From assembly GCF_004136635.1 (NCBI RefSeq), contig NZ_NOIU01000004.1, positions 124,001-188,000 on the forward strand: a stretch of 64,000 nucleotides of DNA, in the 5' to 3' direction. The notes under the pieces are model-generated. The model searched no databases and was not told the origin of the DNA. It saw only the letters and a program-made list of their open reading frames with translations. Both the position numbers and the translations under genes were made by a program. Of the stretch, positions 25,099 through 34,015 are shown one piece after another (positions within the stretch are counted from its first letter, which is position 1; the number at the start of each line of letters is the position of its first letter). This DNA is from Rothia halotolerans (lineage in GTDB: Bacteria; Actinomycetota; Actinomycetes; Actinomycetales; Micrococcaceae).

Positions 25099-26361
25099 TC
25101 AGGCAATCGCGGCCGCCGTCCGCGGCTGCTTCAGGAACTGCGTCAGCACCATCCCGACCAGGTACAGCGTCGCGATGACCCAGACCACCGGCGTCATGCC
25201 GATGACCGGGACCAGGGAGGCCAGCACCGGGCCCACGAGCTGGCTCGCCCCCGCGCCCAGGTTGAGCACCGCGATGGCAGGCCCCTTGTTCTCCCCGGCG
25301 AGCTGCGGGATGAGCGCGCTGAGCGGCACGAACATGCCCAGGGCGAGCCCGTAGACCACCGCGATCACGATCGTGACCCAGAAGTTCGGCCCGATCCAGG
25401 TGGGCACGAAGTACAGGGCCAGCACCGTGACGAAGCAGCCGAAGCCGCCGGCCCAGGTGATGATCTGCCGCGGCCCCAGGTAGTGCGCGCCGTAGCCGGC
25501 GATGATGTTCGCCAGGACGTTGGCGAAGAGCATCGTGCCCCAGATGAGCTGCCACTCGGTGTCGCTGAAGCCGATCTGCTTGACCATGTAGGTGGTCAGG
25601 AACGCCACGAACGCGTAGAAGCTCGTGGTGTTGATGACGCGCACGACGCCGCCGATCCCCACCCGCGGATGGTCCCGGATCACGGTGATGCCCCTGACCA
25701 GAGAGCCGAGGCTCTCGGCGAGCGGGACCCGGCGCCGGGCCGCGCCGGGAACCTTGAACAGCGCGATGGCCGAGCCGGCCGCGACGAACGCCAGCGCCAG
25801 CCACAGGGTCCCGAGCTGGCCGATCACCGGCAGCGTGAAGCCCGCGACGTACGAGCTGATGACGCCCAGCCCCAGCGCGTAGGCGAACCAGTACCAGCCC
25901 ACCGACTTGTGCAGGGTCCTCGGCTCGGCCTCGTCGTTGACCCACACCAGGAACCCGAAGGCGAACATGGCGTAGCCGGCCGCGCGCACCGTGAAGGCGA
26001 TCAGCATCAGCGGGTAGCTGCCCACCGAGACGCCGAAGACCAGGAACACCACGTGCATGGCGAGCCAGATCGCGGCACCGGTCATGATGACCCGCTTGGA
26101 GCCCCACGCCTGCGCGAGGGCCCCGGCGGCCCACGCGGCGATGGCGGCGCTCGCGCCGTAGGCGCTCCACAGCAGGGCGACGCGGCCGGCGTCGAACCCC
26201 AGGGTGTCCAGGTAGGGGGAGAGGAAGGCGGTCTCCATGCCGTCGCCGACCATGAAGACGGTCAGCGCGGCCAGGGCCCAGACGAGCTTGCGGTTGCGGG
26301 AGGGACCCGGGCGGCGGGCGGCCGTGGGAGCGGCGAGGTCCTCGCCGGTCCGCGCGCTCAC
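25099..26361 (-). CDS. MFS transporter of the organosulfur operon
   Basis: A 420-residue major facilitator with about twelve helices. The N-terminal motif VFMVGDGMETAFLSPYLDTLG resembles the RbtT/DalT/CsbX group of MFS carriers. The GTG start overlaps the monooxygenase stop (GTGA), so it is the last gene of the riboswitch-controlled operon. Polyols are known substrates of that group, but the operon context suggests uptake of a sulfonate, sulfone or other organosulfur compound here (inference). Confidence 0.8.
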   Translation of the reverse strand: MSARTGEDLAAPTAARRPGPSRNRKLVWALAALTVFMVGDGMETAFLSPYLDTLGFDAGRVALLWSAYGASAAIAAWAAGALAQAWGSKRVIMTGAAIWLAMHVVFLVFGVSVGSYPLMLIAFTVRAAGYAMFAFGFLVWVNDEAEPRTLHKSVGWYWFAYALGLGVISSYVAGFTLPVIGQLGTLWLALAFVAAGSAIALFKVPGAARRRVPLAESLGSLVRGITVIRDHPRVGIGGVVRVINTTSFYAFVAFLTTYMVKQIGFSDTEWQLIWGTMLFANVLANIIAGYGAHYLGPRQIITWAGGFGCFVTVLALYFVPTWIGPNFWVTIVIAVVYGLALGMFVPLSALIPQLAGENKGPAIAVLNLGAGASQLVGPVLASLVPVIGMTPVVWVIATLYLVGMVLTQFLKQPRTAAAIA

Positions 26362-27842
26362 GCCCGGCCCCCGGGTCCGGAGGCGGCGCCCGCGCCGGCG
26401 TGGGCCGGTTCGCGCTGCTCACCGGCGGCGGCCCGCACGGCCTCGCCGGCTACCCTGCCGGGGTGCCCCTCCGGCAGCCGGTCCCCGGCGCCGAAGAGCT
26501 TGTGGCGCAGGGTCCCCTCCTCGTACTCCTCGGGATAGGCCCCCAGCCGCTGCAGTTCGGGCACCACGTACTCGACGACGTCCTCGAAGGTCCCCGGCGT
26601 GATCGCGTAGGCCAGGTTGAAGCCGTCGACGCCGGTCTCCTCGACCCACTCGACCAGCTCGCGCGCCACCGACTCCCCGGAGCCGACGATCCGCGGCCCG
26701 AAGCCGCCGATGCCCACGAACTCGGCGATGTCCCGCACGGTCCACGGCCGCCCGTCCTCGTTGACCTTCTGGAAGGTCTCGATCGCGGAGTGGATCGCGT
26801 TGGACTTCACGTTGCCCAGCGGCTCGTCGAGGTCGAAGCCGGACAGGTCCAGGCCCATCCACCCCGAGATCAGCGTCAGCGCGCCCTCGTGGTCCACATA
26901 CTCCTGCAGCTCGCGGTGCTTGGCGTGCGCGGCCTCGTCGGTGGGGCCGGTGACCACGGTCAGCAGCGTGTAGATGCGGATCGAGTCCCGCGGGCGGCCC
27001 GCGGCCTCGACGGCGTCGCGCAGCCGGGTCACCGTCTCGCGCAGGTGCGTCCTGCTGGGGCTCGCGACGAAGACGCACTCGGCGTTCTCCGCCGCGAACC
27101 GGGTGCCGCGCTTCGAGGCGCCCGCCTGGAACAGCACGGGGGTGCGCTGCGGGGAGGGCTCGCACAGGTGGATGCCGGGGACGGTGAAGTACTCGCCGCG
27201 GTGGTCGATCTCGTGCACGCGCGAGGGGTCGGTGAAGGTGGCGGACTCGGCGTCGCGCACGACGGCGTCGTCCTCCCAGGAGCCCTCCAGCAGCTTGTAG
27301 ACCACCTGGAGGTAGTCCTCGGCGTGCTCGTAGCGCTCGTCGTGCTCCAGCTGGTCGGCGTTGCCGAAGTTCCGGGCCGCCGAGGGCAGGTAGCCGGTCA
27401 CGATGTTCCAGCCGAGCCGGCCGCGGGTCGCGTGGTCCAGGGTGGAGAGGCGGCGGGCGAAGGAGTAGGGGTGCTCGTAGGCGGTCCCGGCGGTGACGCC
27501 GAAGCCGAGGTGCTCGGTCACCGCCGCCATCCCGGAGACCAGCAGCAGCGGGTCGTTGACCGGGACCTGGGTGCCGGCCTTCAGCGTCGCCTCGTTGGAC
27601 CCGCCGTAGACGTCGTAGGTGCCCAGGACGTCGGCGATGAAGATCCCGTCGAACAGCCCCTTCTCCAGGGTCTGCGCGAGCCCGGTCCAGTAGCCCAGGT
27701 CCTTGTACGACGCCGAGCGGTCCTCCGGGTGCCGCCACAGGCCGGGCGACTGGTGGCCCACGCAGTTCATGTCGAAGGCGTTGAGGCGGACGCGGACGGC
27801 GGTCCGGGCGGGGGCGGGCGAGTGTACGGCGTGCTCAGGCAT
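26358..27842 (-). CDS. Flavin-dependent monooxygenase, NtaA/SnaA/DszA group
   Basis: A bacterial-luciferase-like (LLM class) FMNH2-dependent monooxygenase of 494 residues. Typical features are FDGIFIADVLGTYDVYGG, RLGWNIVTGYLPSAARNFG, DERYEHAEDYL and PVLFQAGASKRGTRFAAENAE. Members oxidise sulfones, nitrilotriacetate and other small molecules, and DszA opens the sulfone ring in biodesulfurisation. Its neighbours are two DszC/SfnB-like flavoproteins under SAM-riboswitch control, so the role is most likely release of sulfite from an organosulfur compound. It overlaps the upstream gene by 8 bp. Confidence 0.88.
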   Translation of the reverse strand: MPEHAVHSPAPARTAVRVRLNAFDMNCVGHQSPGLWRHPEDRSASYKDLGYWTGLAQTLEKGLFDGIFIADVLGTYDVYGGSNEATLKAGTQVPVNDPLLLVSGMAAVTEHLGFGVTAGTAYEHPYSFARRLSTLDHATRGRLGWNIVTGYLPSAARNFGNADQLEHDERYEHAEDYLQVVYKLLEGSWEDDAVVRDAESATFTDPSRVHEIDHRGEYFTVPGIHLCEPSPQRTPVLFQAGASKRGTRFAAENAECVFVASPSRTHLRETVTRLRDAVEAAGRPRDSIRIYTLLTVVTGPTDEAAHAKHRELQEYVDHEGALTLISGWMGLDLSGFDLDEPLGNVKSNAIHSAIETFQKVNEDGRPWTVRDIAEFVGIGGFGPRIVGSGESVARELVEWVEETGVDGFNLAYAITPGTFEDVVEYVVPELQRLGAYPEEYEEGTLRHKLFGAGDRLPEGHPGRVAGEAVRAAAGEQREPAHAGAGAASGPGGRA

Positions 27843-29103
27843 GTCCTGCTCCTTTGTTGACTCCGACGTCCCAGACCAGCAGCGGCTGATTCCCGTTGAC
27901 CAGGAGATCGCCGAGCTGACGGGCCTTGAAGATCCAGGGGTTGTGGTTGGCGACGGTGCGCGCGTTGCGCCAGTGTCGGTCCAGGCTCAGCCCGGTCTCG
28001 GTGGCGGAGGCGCTCAGCGCGTCGAAGAGCTTGGTCGCGGCCTGCGGGACGATCCCGCTCAGGGCGACCTGGGCCTTGGCGGTCGCGGTCTCGAACGCCA
28101 GGATGTGGGCGGGGGCGGCGGCCTTCTCGGGCCGATCGCTCCAGCCCGCCCGCTCGACGTCGATGGCCGTGTCCAGGAGCCGGGCGGTGCGCAGCGCGAG
28201 GGTCCGCGCGGTGAACGCGGCGGCCTCGAGCTCGCCCGCGACCTGCAGGATCTGCGGGTCGTCGCGGACCAGCTCGGTATTGGCGTGGGAGTAGTTGCGG
28301 GTGCGGTTCCGGACGGCGACGCCGAGGTCGTCCACCACGCCCTGGGCGATGCCGGCATGCACGGTCAGGAGGAACTGCTGGTACAGGCCCGTCTGGTACC
28401 CGATGCGCTCGGCGAAGGGCTTCACCTGGCCGGCGGGGACGAACACGTCGTCGAACCTCGCGGTCCCGGACCCGGTCTGGCGCTGCCCGAATCCGGACCA
28501 GTCGTCGCTGATCGCGACGCTGCCCTCGGGGGCGCCGGCGGCAGGGGTCAGGGGCGCGACGACGTCGAGCGCCTCCCCGGTCTCCGCGTGGCGGGCGGTG
28601 ACGTCGGCCCAGTCGGCGAAGATGCTGCCGGTCGTGTAGTACTTGGTGCCGCTGAGCAGGTAGCCGGCGACGCCGTCCCGCTCGGCCGGCGTCGCCGTGG
28701 TGGCGGTGCCGCCGGCCCCGGGCTCGGTCCAGGCATTGCCGGCCAGCCGGCGCTCGGCCGCGAACCGCAGCACGTGCTCGGCCTGGGCGACGGCGGCCGG
28801 TGTGCGGTGCCGGCGCAGCGCGAAGGTCTCCAGGGCGTCGTCGACCAGGGTGAAATGGCCGCGCAGGGCCTGGACGATCGAGGAGTCGGCGGCGGCGAGG
28901 TCGATCAGGAGGCCGGTGGTCTCCTCCCAGCTCAGGCCGGCGCCGCCCTCCTCCCGCGGGAGGCGCACGGCGCCGAGGCCGGCGTGGGCGAGGTCGCGGA
29001 TCTCCAGGTGCGGGAGCACGCGGTTGCGCTCGCGCTCGACGGCGCCCGCGGCGATCCCGGGGAACAGGGCGCGGATGCCGTCGATGGACACGGGGTCGGT
29101 CAT
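27835..29103 (-). CDS. Acyl-CoA dehydrogenase-like flavin monooxygenase (DszC/SfnB type), copy 2
   Basis: A 422-residue flavoprotein with the acyl-CoA dehydrogenase fold but related to flavin-dependent sulfur monooxygenases (DszC, SfnB). Recognisable parts are VRLPREEGGAGLSWEE, AGNAWTEPGAGGTATTAT, SGTKYYTTGSIFADW and the C-terminal DRHWRNARTVANHNPW. The sequence HWRNARTxxxHNP is characteristic of this monooxygenase group rather than true acyl-CoA dehydrogenases. It would use FMNH2 supplied by a separate reductase, which is not in this window. Confidence 0.85.
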   Translation of the reverse strand: MTDPVSIDGIRALFPGIAAGAVERERNRVLPHLEIRDLAHAGLGAVRLPREEGGAGLSWEETTGLLIDLAAADSSIVQALRGHFTLVDDALETFALRRHRTPAAVAQAEHVLRFAAERRLAGNAWTEPGAGGTATTATPAERDGVAGYLLSGTKYYTTGSIFADWADVTARHAETGEALDVVAPLTPAAGAPEGSVAISDDWSGFGQRQTGSGTARFDDVFVPAGQVKPFAERIGYQTGLYQQFLLTVHAGIAQGVVDDLGVAVRNRTRNYSHANTELVRDDPQILQVAGELEAAAFTARTLALRTARLLDTAIDVERAGWSDRPEKAAAPAHILAFETATAKAQVALSGIVPQAATKLFDALSASATETGLSLDRHWRNARTVANHNPWIFKARQLGDLLVNGNQPLLVWDVGVNKGAGHA

Positions 29104-29253
29104 GGGGGCTGGTCCTCTTTCACGGTGGGGGTCGGTCGGGAGCGGGCTGGGGGCGGGTCGCCGGCAGGGCAGGGAGAGCCGTGCCCTCGGGCGAGGGACA
29201 TACCGGCTAGAGGAAGGGAACGCAGTGCCCAGGAGCGTCTGGTGCGGAAGCCC

Positions 29254-29279
29254 GAGGGGCGGGCCCCGGCACGCCCCTC
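29254..29279 (-). terminator. Intra-operon hairpin after the first sulfur gene
   Basis: GAGGGGCG and CGCCCCTC form a GC-rich stem that starts in the stop codon of the first flavoprotein gene. There is no T run. In a 173-bp gap between operon genes it may act as a partial terminator or protect the 3' end of the upstream transcript segment. Confidence 0.4.
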
Positions 29280-30549
29280 AGGTGTACAGCGAGATCGGCT
29301 GGAGCTCCCCGCGCAGGAAGTGGATGCCCACCTCGGCGCGCTTGTAGTCCACCGGGTCGTGCAGGGTGTGGGTCCGGACGTTGCGCCAGAACAGGTCCAG
29401 GCCGGTGCCCGGCGTCGCCGAGGAGGCGCCGGTGGCCTCGAAGACCCGCTGGGTGGTGTCCAGGCCGACCTCGGTCGCCACGATCTTCAGCGAGGCGACC
29501 TCCACCGCGTACTCCCCGCGCTGCGCCGCGGTCAGCTGCCCGCCCAGCCCGAGGTAGCGGGCGGAGCGGCGGTTCAGCTGGTCGGCCAGGGCAAGCCCCG
29601 CCTTCAGCTTGGCCACCAGGTCGCCGTAGAGGCGCTCGACGTAGGGGTCGTGCGCGTAGTCCGCCGCCGGGCTCAGGAACCAGGAGTTCCGGCGGGCCAG
29701 CGTGATCTCCCGGCCCCGCAGCAGCGCGCCCTCGGCCACCCCGAGGTAGAGGTTGGAGAAGGCCAGCTGGATCAGCGGCGTCACCAGGGTGGAGAAGGGG
29801 ATCTCGCCGACCGGGCCGACGAGGTCCTCCGGGGTGATGCGGACGTCGTCGTAGGCGACCCCGCCCGAGGCGGAGAGGCGCTGGCCGAGGGAGTCCCACG
29901 CCTCGTCGAAGCCGACGCCGGGGCGCTCGCGGTCCACGATGAACGCGGCGGTGGCCCCGGCGAGCGGCCCCTCGGCGATCTCGGCGTTGACCAGGGTGAC
30001 CTCGCCGACCGAGGCACCGGTGCAGAAGCGCTTCCGGCCGTTGAGGATGAAGCCCTCGCCGGCGTCGTCGGGCGTCAGGGTGAAGGCCGGGTCCACGGGG
30101 TTCACGGCATCGCCCCAGATCCAGGAGCCCGCCGCGGAGGCGCGGAAGAGGCGCTCCTGGACCTCCTCGCCGCCGTAGAAGGCGGCGGCCGAGACGTTGG
30201 CGTAGTGGTAGGCGAGCAGCTGGGCGATCGAGGCGTCGTAGCGGGAGAGGACGCGCACCGCGCGCAGGCCCGCCTCCCAGACGGCGCCCTCGCCGCCGAA
30301 CTCGCGGGGGATGAGGAGGTTCACCAGGCCGGATTCCTTGAGGAGGCGGAGCTCCGCGCTGGGCTGCCGGCCCGCGGCGTCGCGCTCGACGGCGTCGGCG
30401 GCCAGCTGCTCGCCGACGCGGCGGGCGACGTCCTCCCAGCGGGTCAGCTGCTCCTCGGAGGCGGGCTCGGTCCACGGCGTGTGCACGGCCGCGGGCCGCT
30501 CCAGGATGCGTCGGGCGGTGGGGGAGATGTCGGTGGATGAAAGGCTCAC
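29278..30549 (-). CDS. SfnB-like sulfur acquisition flavoprotein, copy 1
   Basis: A 423-residue acyl-CoA dehydrogenase-like monooxygenase. Markers are LLIPREFGGEGAVWEAGL, SWIWGDAVNPVDP, LNGRKRFCTGASVGEV and LFWRNVRTHTLHDPVDYK near the end, again the WRNxRTxxLHDP signature of the SfnB/DszC group. The GTG at 30549 has GAGGA 7 nt upstream and is preferred over the longer reading from 30594. It is the first gene after the riboswitch and the probable first oxygenase of the sulfur-scavenging route. Confidence 0.87.
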   Translation of the reverse strand: MSLSSTDISPTARRILERPAAVHTPWTEPASEEQLTRWEDVARRVGEQLAADAVERDAAGRQPSAELRLLKESGLVNLLIPREFGGEGAVWEAGLRAVRVLSRYDASIAQLLAYHYANVSAAAFYGGEEVQERLFRASAAGSWIWGDAVNPVDPAFTLTPDDAGEGFILNGRKRFCTGASVGEVTLVNAEIAEGPLAGATAAFIVDRERPGVGFDEAWDSLGQRLSASGGVAYDDVRITPEDLVGPVGEIPFSTLVTPLIQLAFSNLYLGVAEGALLRGREITLARRNSWFLSPAADYAHDPYVERLYGDLVAKLKAGLALADQLNRRSARYLGLGGQLTAAQRGEYAVEVASLKIVATEVGLDTTQRVFEATGASSATPGTGLDLFWRNVRTHTLHDPVDYKRAEVGIHFLRGELQPISLYT

Positions 30550-30880
30550 GGGTCGGTCCTCGGCGTCGGGGCGCATCCGCAGGACAGGACGCACCGCACT
30601 TACCGGCGGCGGGGGAGCGCGCCGGCCGGATCGTCATCTGGGGCACCCCACCACGGTGAGAGGGTTGCCGCCCAGGCCAGCCAGAGCTTCGCGCCTGGAT
30701 CTCTTGATCCTTCTGAACACGCCCAACTTAACAGCGGCGGGCAGACGGCGGCGAGTGTTTACGGTTCGTGAATCCGCGTGACGCAGGTCGTTCCGGGCGG
30801 CGTCATATTCGGGTCGTGCGGGAGCGGTCGCCGCGCTGGAGCGAGGGGCGGCCGCCGGAGCCGGGGAATACCATGGGCAC
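30550..30880. other. Gap between the sulfur operon and cobW-like gene
   Basis: This 331-bp divergent region holds the riboswitch (30620-30716) and, to its right, both promoters. The segment from 30717 to 30780 is the least GC-rich part (CAACTTAACAG, GTGTTTACGGTTCG) and is the likely start region of the riboswitch transcript. Confidence 0.5.
30620..30716 (-). ncRNA. SAM-IV-type (S-box clan) riboswitch
   Basis: On the minus strand the order of elements fits the SAM-IV/SAM-I-IV layout: closing stem GGATC ... GATCC, then ATCAAGAG, an imperfect GC hairpin, the core GGCGGCAACCCTC, the stem CACCGTGGTG, and the conserved GGGGTGCCCC followed by GATGA. The GCAACCC and GGTGGGGTGCCCC boxes are the parts I rely on. 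It sits about 75-165 nt upstream of the sulfur operon. High S-adenosylmethionine would switch off the organosulfur genes. No lab evidence; a covariance search would settle the subclass. Confidence 0.8.
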
Positions 30881-31930
30881 ATGGCAGCTGCGACCGTCCC
30901 CGTCATCGCCCTCACCGGCCACCTGGGTGCCGGCAAGACCACGGTGCTCAACCACCTGCTGCGCCGGCCCGGCGCGCGGCTGGGGGTGATCGTCAATGAC
31001 TTCGGGGAGATCAACGTCGACGCCGGCCTGATCACCGGCCAGGTCGACGAGGCGGCCTCCATCGCGGGCGGCTGCCTGTGCTGCATGCAGGACACCGAGG
31101 GCCTCGACGTCGCCCTGGAGAAGCTGACGCGGCCGAAGCTGAGGCTGGACGCGGTGATCGTGGAGGCCAGCGGCGTCGCCGAGCCCCTGGCCCTGACGAG
31201 CCTGATCCGGGCCAGCGGGAGCCGGCGGGCGCGCTTCGGCGGGCTGATCGACGTCGTCGACGCCGCCCAGCATTTCGACACCGTGGACACCGGCCCGATG
31301 CCGCCGGTGCGCTACGCGGCCGCCTCTCTGGTGCTCGTCAACAAGACCGACCGCCTGGACCCGGAGCGGGCCCCGGAGATCCTGGAGAGGATCCGGGAGC
31401 GGGTGCGCCGGCGCAACCCCGGCGCGCACCTGCTGGAGACCACGCACGGCCGCCTCGATCCACAGCTCGTCTTCGACGTCGCGAGCGCCCAGGACGCGCC
31501 GGACCAGCTGCCCATCGGCGCGCTGCTCCGCGAGGCCGCCGAGGAGGCGTCCGGCGCGGAGCCCGGCCACCACGCGCATCCCCATGCCGACGCCGTCACC
31601 GTCCGGCTGCCCGGCCCGGTGTCCCCCGGTGCGCTCGCCGACCTCCTGGAGGACCCGCCGGAGGGCGTCTACCGGATGAAAGGCTCCGTCTCCGTCGGCG
31701 GGGACGGCGCCGAGCGGACCTGGACGGTCAGCATGGTCGGCCCGCAGCTGCACCTCGATCGCGGCGGTGCGGCCCCGGAGGAGCCCGGCCTGGTGGCCAT
31801 CGGCATGCACCTCGACGAGGAGGCCGTGAGGGAGCGGCTGGAGCGCGTCGCGGAGGAGGCCGGGCCGACGGCGCAGGCGCGCGAGGAGGGGCTGCGGAGG
31901 CTGAAGCGGCTGATGGCGCTCAGCTCGTGA
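30881..31930 (+). CDS. CobW/COG0523-type metal-binding GTPase
   Basis: A G3E-family GTPase of 349 residues that acts as a metallochaperone. The Walker A motif GHLGAGKT is at 13-20, the metal-binding CxCC motif GGCLCC at 63-68, Walker B VIVEASG near 93-99 and the base-specific NKTD at 154-157. A His-rich stretch GHHAHPHAD lies around residues 228-236, then the CobW C-terminal domain. Zinc, cobalt or iron could be the metal. I do not see a Zur-like box upstream. It is divergent from the sulfur operon with no proven link. Confidence 0.88.
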   Translation: MAAATVPVIALTGHLGAGKTTVLNHLLRRPGARLGVIVNDFGEINVDAGLITGQVDEAASIAGGCLCCMQDTEGLDVALEKLTRPKLRLDAVIVEASGVAEPLALTSLIRASGSRRARFGGLIDVVDAAQHFDTVDTGPMPPVRYAAASLVLVNKTDRLDPERAPEILERIRERVRRRNPGAHLLETTHGRLDPQLVFDVASAQDAPDQLPIGALLREAAEEASGAEPGHHAHPHADAVTVRLPGPVSPGALADLLEDPPEGVYRMKGSVSVGGDGAERTWTVSMVGPQLHLDRGGAAPEEPGLVAIGMHLDEEAVRERLERVAEEAGPTAQAREEGLRRLKRLMALSS

Positions 31931-32000
31931 GGGGACGGGAGGGGCCGCCGTGCGCAAGGAGCGGGGCGACTGCGTCGTCATCGGACGAAGGGACGGCGAG

Positions 32001-32031
32001 GGCCCGTCACCGGGGAGGACCGGGACGGGCC
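32001..32031. terminator. Inverted repeat between convergent genes
   Basis: GGCCCGTC and GACGGGCC form an 8-bp stem with a 15-nt loop just before the stop of the leftward LacI gene and about 70 bp after the GTPase stop. No T tract is visible. Confidence 0.5.
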
Positions 32032-32032
32032 G

Positions 32033-33106
32033 CTAACGGGGGCACCCGGCGTCCTCGGCCCGGGGGCCCGCCGTGCTGGAGCGGAGGACGAAGTGCGGCG
32101 CCTCGCGGTGGCGCACGGGGACGGCGTTGGGTTCCTCGATGCGCCGGATCATGCCGGCCATAGCGAGATCGGCGAGGCGGGCGGGGTCGTAGCCGACCGT
32201 CGTCAGCTGCACGTAGGGGAGCCGAGCGAGCGAGGCATCGTCGAACCCGGCGACCGAGACGTCCGCCGGGACCCGCAGGCCATGGCGGATGAGGGTGCCG
32301 AGGACCCCCATCGCGATCCGGTCGTTGCCTCCTACCACGGCGGTCGGCAGTCGCTCGCGTGAGAGGATCCGCAGCGTGGCCTCGGCCCCGCCCTCCTCGG
32401 TGTAGCGGCCGGGCACGACGTCGATCGATCCCGTCAGACCGTGGGAGGCCATCGCCTCCTCGTAGGCGGCCCGGCGGGTCTCGCCGTTGGGACCGTCCCC
32501 GCCGGTCACGTACGCGATGCGGGAATGGCCCAGGCCGACGAGGTGCTCGATGACCAGGCGCGTCCCGATGCCGTCGTCCACGCGGAAGTCGTCGGGGGAG
32601 CTATCGCTGCGCGGCCCGCCCAGCATGAGGGCGGGGACGCCGTCCGGCAGGCCCCGGATCTCGGCACCCCCGTGTTCGGCGGCGAGCACGATGACCCCTT
32701 CGACCCGCTGCTCCAGCAGCTCCGCCATCACGGCTTCCTGGCCCCGCCGCGGGGTGATGGGGGCGAGGACGAGCGAGAAGCCCCGCTCGCGCGCGGACTC
32801 GAACAGGTTCTCCACGAGGTCCACCTCGAACGGCTGACGCATGGTGAACACGACGCCGATCCGCCGCGTCCGCTTGCCGCGCAGCGCCCGAGCCGAGGCG
32901 TCCGGGTGGTAGCCCAGCTCCCGCGCGGCGGCGAGGACGCTCCGCCGCGTCTGATCGCTGGCGCCCGGCAGCTCCCGCAGCACGATCGAGACGAGCTGCC
33001 GGGAGACCCCCACCCGGTCCGCGATCGACTTCATGGTCGGCCGGCCGGTGCGCGAGGCACCGCCGACCGGTGCCGTTTCCTCATGAGGGGGGCCGTCCGC
33101 GTGCAT
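32033..33106 (-). CDS. LacI family regulator
   Basis: A repressor of about 357 residues. The helix-turn-helix is MKSIADRVGVSRQLVSIVLRE and the hinge LGYHPDASARALRGKRTRRIGVV; the effector domain shows GVIVLAAEHGG, GHSRIAYVTGGDGPNGE and VAGFDDA. Several ATGs (33106, 33118, 33157) could start it; the helix-turn-helix begins about 24 residues after the first chosen here. A hairpin separates it from the upstream isomerase gene, so it may have its own promoter. The twin operators in front of the MFS transporter (36715-36761) are its likely targets. Confidence 0.85.
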   Translation of the reverse strand: MHADGPPHEETAPVGGASRTGRPTMKSIADRVGVSRQLVSIVLRELPGASDQTRRSVLAAARELGYHPDASARALRGKRTRRIGVVFTMRQPFEVDLVENLFESARERGFSLVLAPITPRRGQEAVMAELLEQRVEGVIVLAAEHGGAEIRGLPDGVPALMLGGPRSDSSPDDFRVDDGIGTRLVIEHLVGLGHSRIAYVTGGDGPNGETRRAAYEEAMASHGLTGSIDVVPGRYTEEGGAEATLRILSRERLPTAVVGGNDRIAMGVLGTLIRHGLRVPADVSVAGFDDASLARLPYVQLTTVGYDPARLADLAMAGMIRRIEEPNAVPVRHREAPHFVLRSSTAGPRAEDAGCPR

Positions 33107-33138
33107 GGATCCCATCATGGCACGCGGGGAGCGGGCCC

Positions 33139-33173
33139 GAGGATCGGCTGGGGCCATGCCCCGGCCGATCCTC
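33139..33173. terminator. Strong hairpin downstream of the hydroxypyruvate isomerase-like gene
   Basis: GAGGATCGGC and GCCGATCCTC pair perfectly, with further GGGGC/GCCCC pairing inside. It lies between the end of the transporter operon and the LacI start, and probably ends that operon. On the plus strand it is followed by GTTT. Confidence 0.65.
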
Positions 33174-33235
33174 GTTTCATCGGGGGAGAAGGCGACGGCC
33201 CGACGGTCGAACAGCGGACCGAGGAGGTCCGCGCC

Positions 33236-34015
33236 TCACCGCGGGGAGAAGGCCTCTCTGAACGCCTCCAGGGCCCGGTCCGAGTCGGAGGAGGCCCAGG
33301 CCTCCAGCGCCACCGTCCCCTCGTAACCCGCCCCCGCCAGGGCGCGGGCGATGCCCGGGTAGCTGATCTCGCCCGTCCCGGGCTCACATCGGCCCGGAAC
33401 GTCGGCCACCTGGATCTCGCCGACCCACGGCAGCGCCTCGAGAGTGCGCTCGATGAGGTTCCCCTCGTCGATCTGCGCGTGGTAAAGATCCAGGTTCAGG
33501 CGCAGGGCGGGACTGTCCACGGCCTGGATGAGGCGCGCCGTGTCCTCGGAGGCCGCGAACGGGGTTCCGGGGTGGTCCACGCGGGTGTTGAGGTTCTCCA
33601 GGGTGAAGACGCGTCCGGCCTCCTCGCCGAGCGCGGCGATCCCGCGCAGGGTCTCGATGGCGTGCAGCCAGTCGCTTCCGGAGGTCCGCCACTTCGGCGT
33701 CACCGGCAGCCCTTGGCCGTCCAGGCCGGTCCCGTGCAGGTTCAGCCGCGGGCAGTCGAGCCGCTCCGCGACCTCCAGGGAGCGGCGCGCGGTCTCCAGG
33801 AGCTCGGCGGATCCCTGAGGGTCCACGAGGTCCCCGGTGACGTACCCGGTCATCGAGGAGAAGGTCGCGCCGGTGGCGCGCAGCTCGTCGATGTCCTTGG
33901 CGGTCCAGTCCCAGATCTCGACCTCGAACCCGGCGTCGTGGATCCTGGCCACGCGGCGGGCGAAGGGTTCGTCGAGGTACAGCATCTCGGCGTTGGCGGC
34001 GAGGACGAAGCTCAT
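33236..34015 (-). CDS. Hydroxypyruvate isomerase-like TIM-barrel protein
   Basis: A 259-residue xylose-isomerase-like TIM barrel. Key segments are FEVEIWDWTAKDIDEL, RLNLHGTGLDGQG, FTLENLNTR (catalytic Glu), LNLDLYHAQIDEGNL, IQVADVPGRCEPGTGEI and VALEAWAS (second catalytic Glu). The DxYHxQ and VADxPGRxEPGTGE pattern is typical of hydroxypyruvate isomerase (Hyi) and OtnI/2-oxo-tetronate isomerases. Its ATG overlaps the dehydrogenase stop by 4 bp. The true substrate in this operon is unknown. Confidence 0.82.
   Translation of the reverse strand: MSFVLAANAEMLYLDEPFARRVARIHDAGFEVEIWDWTAKDIDELRATGATFSSMTGYVTGDLVDPQGSAELLETARRSLEVAERLDCPRLNLHGTGLDGQGLPVTPKWRTSGSDWLHAIETLRGIAALGEEAGRVFTLENLNTRVDHPGTPFAASEDTARLIQAVDSPALRLNLDLYHAQIDEGNLIERTLEALPWVGEIQVADVPGRCEPGTGEISYPGIARALAGAGYEGTVALEAWASSDSDRALEAFREAFSPR

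Noticed and set aside
27703-30540. A 945-codon plus-strand open frame opposite the sulfur operon
   Set aside because: Antisense to three well-defined flavoprotein genes; no ribosome site and no recognisable domain.
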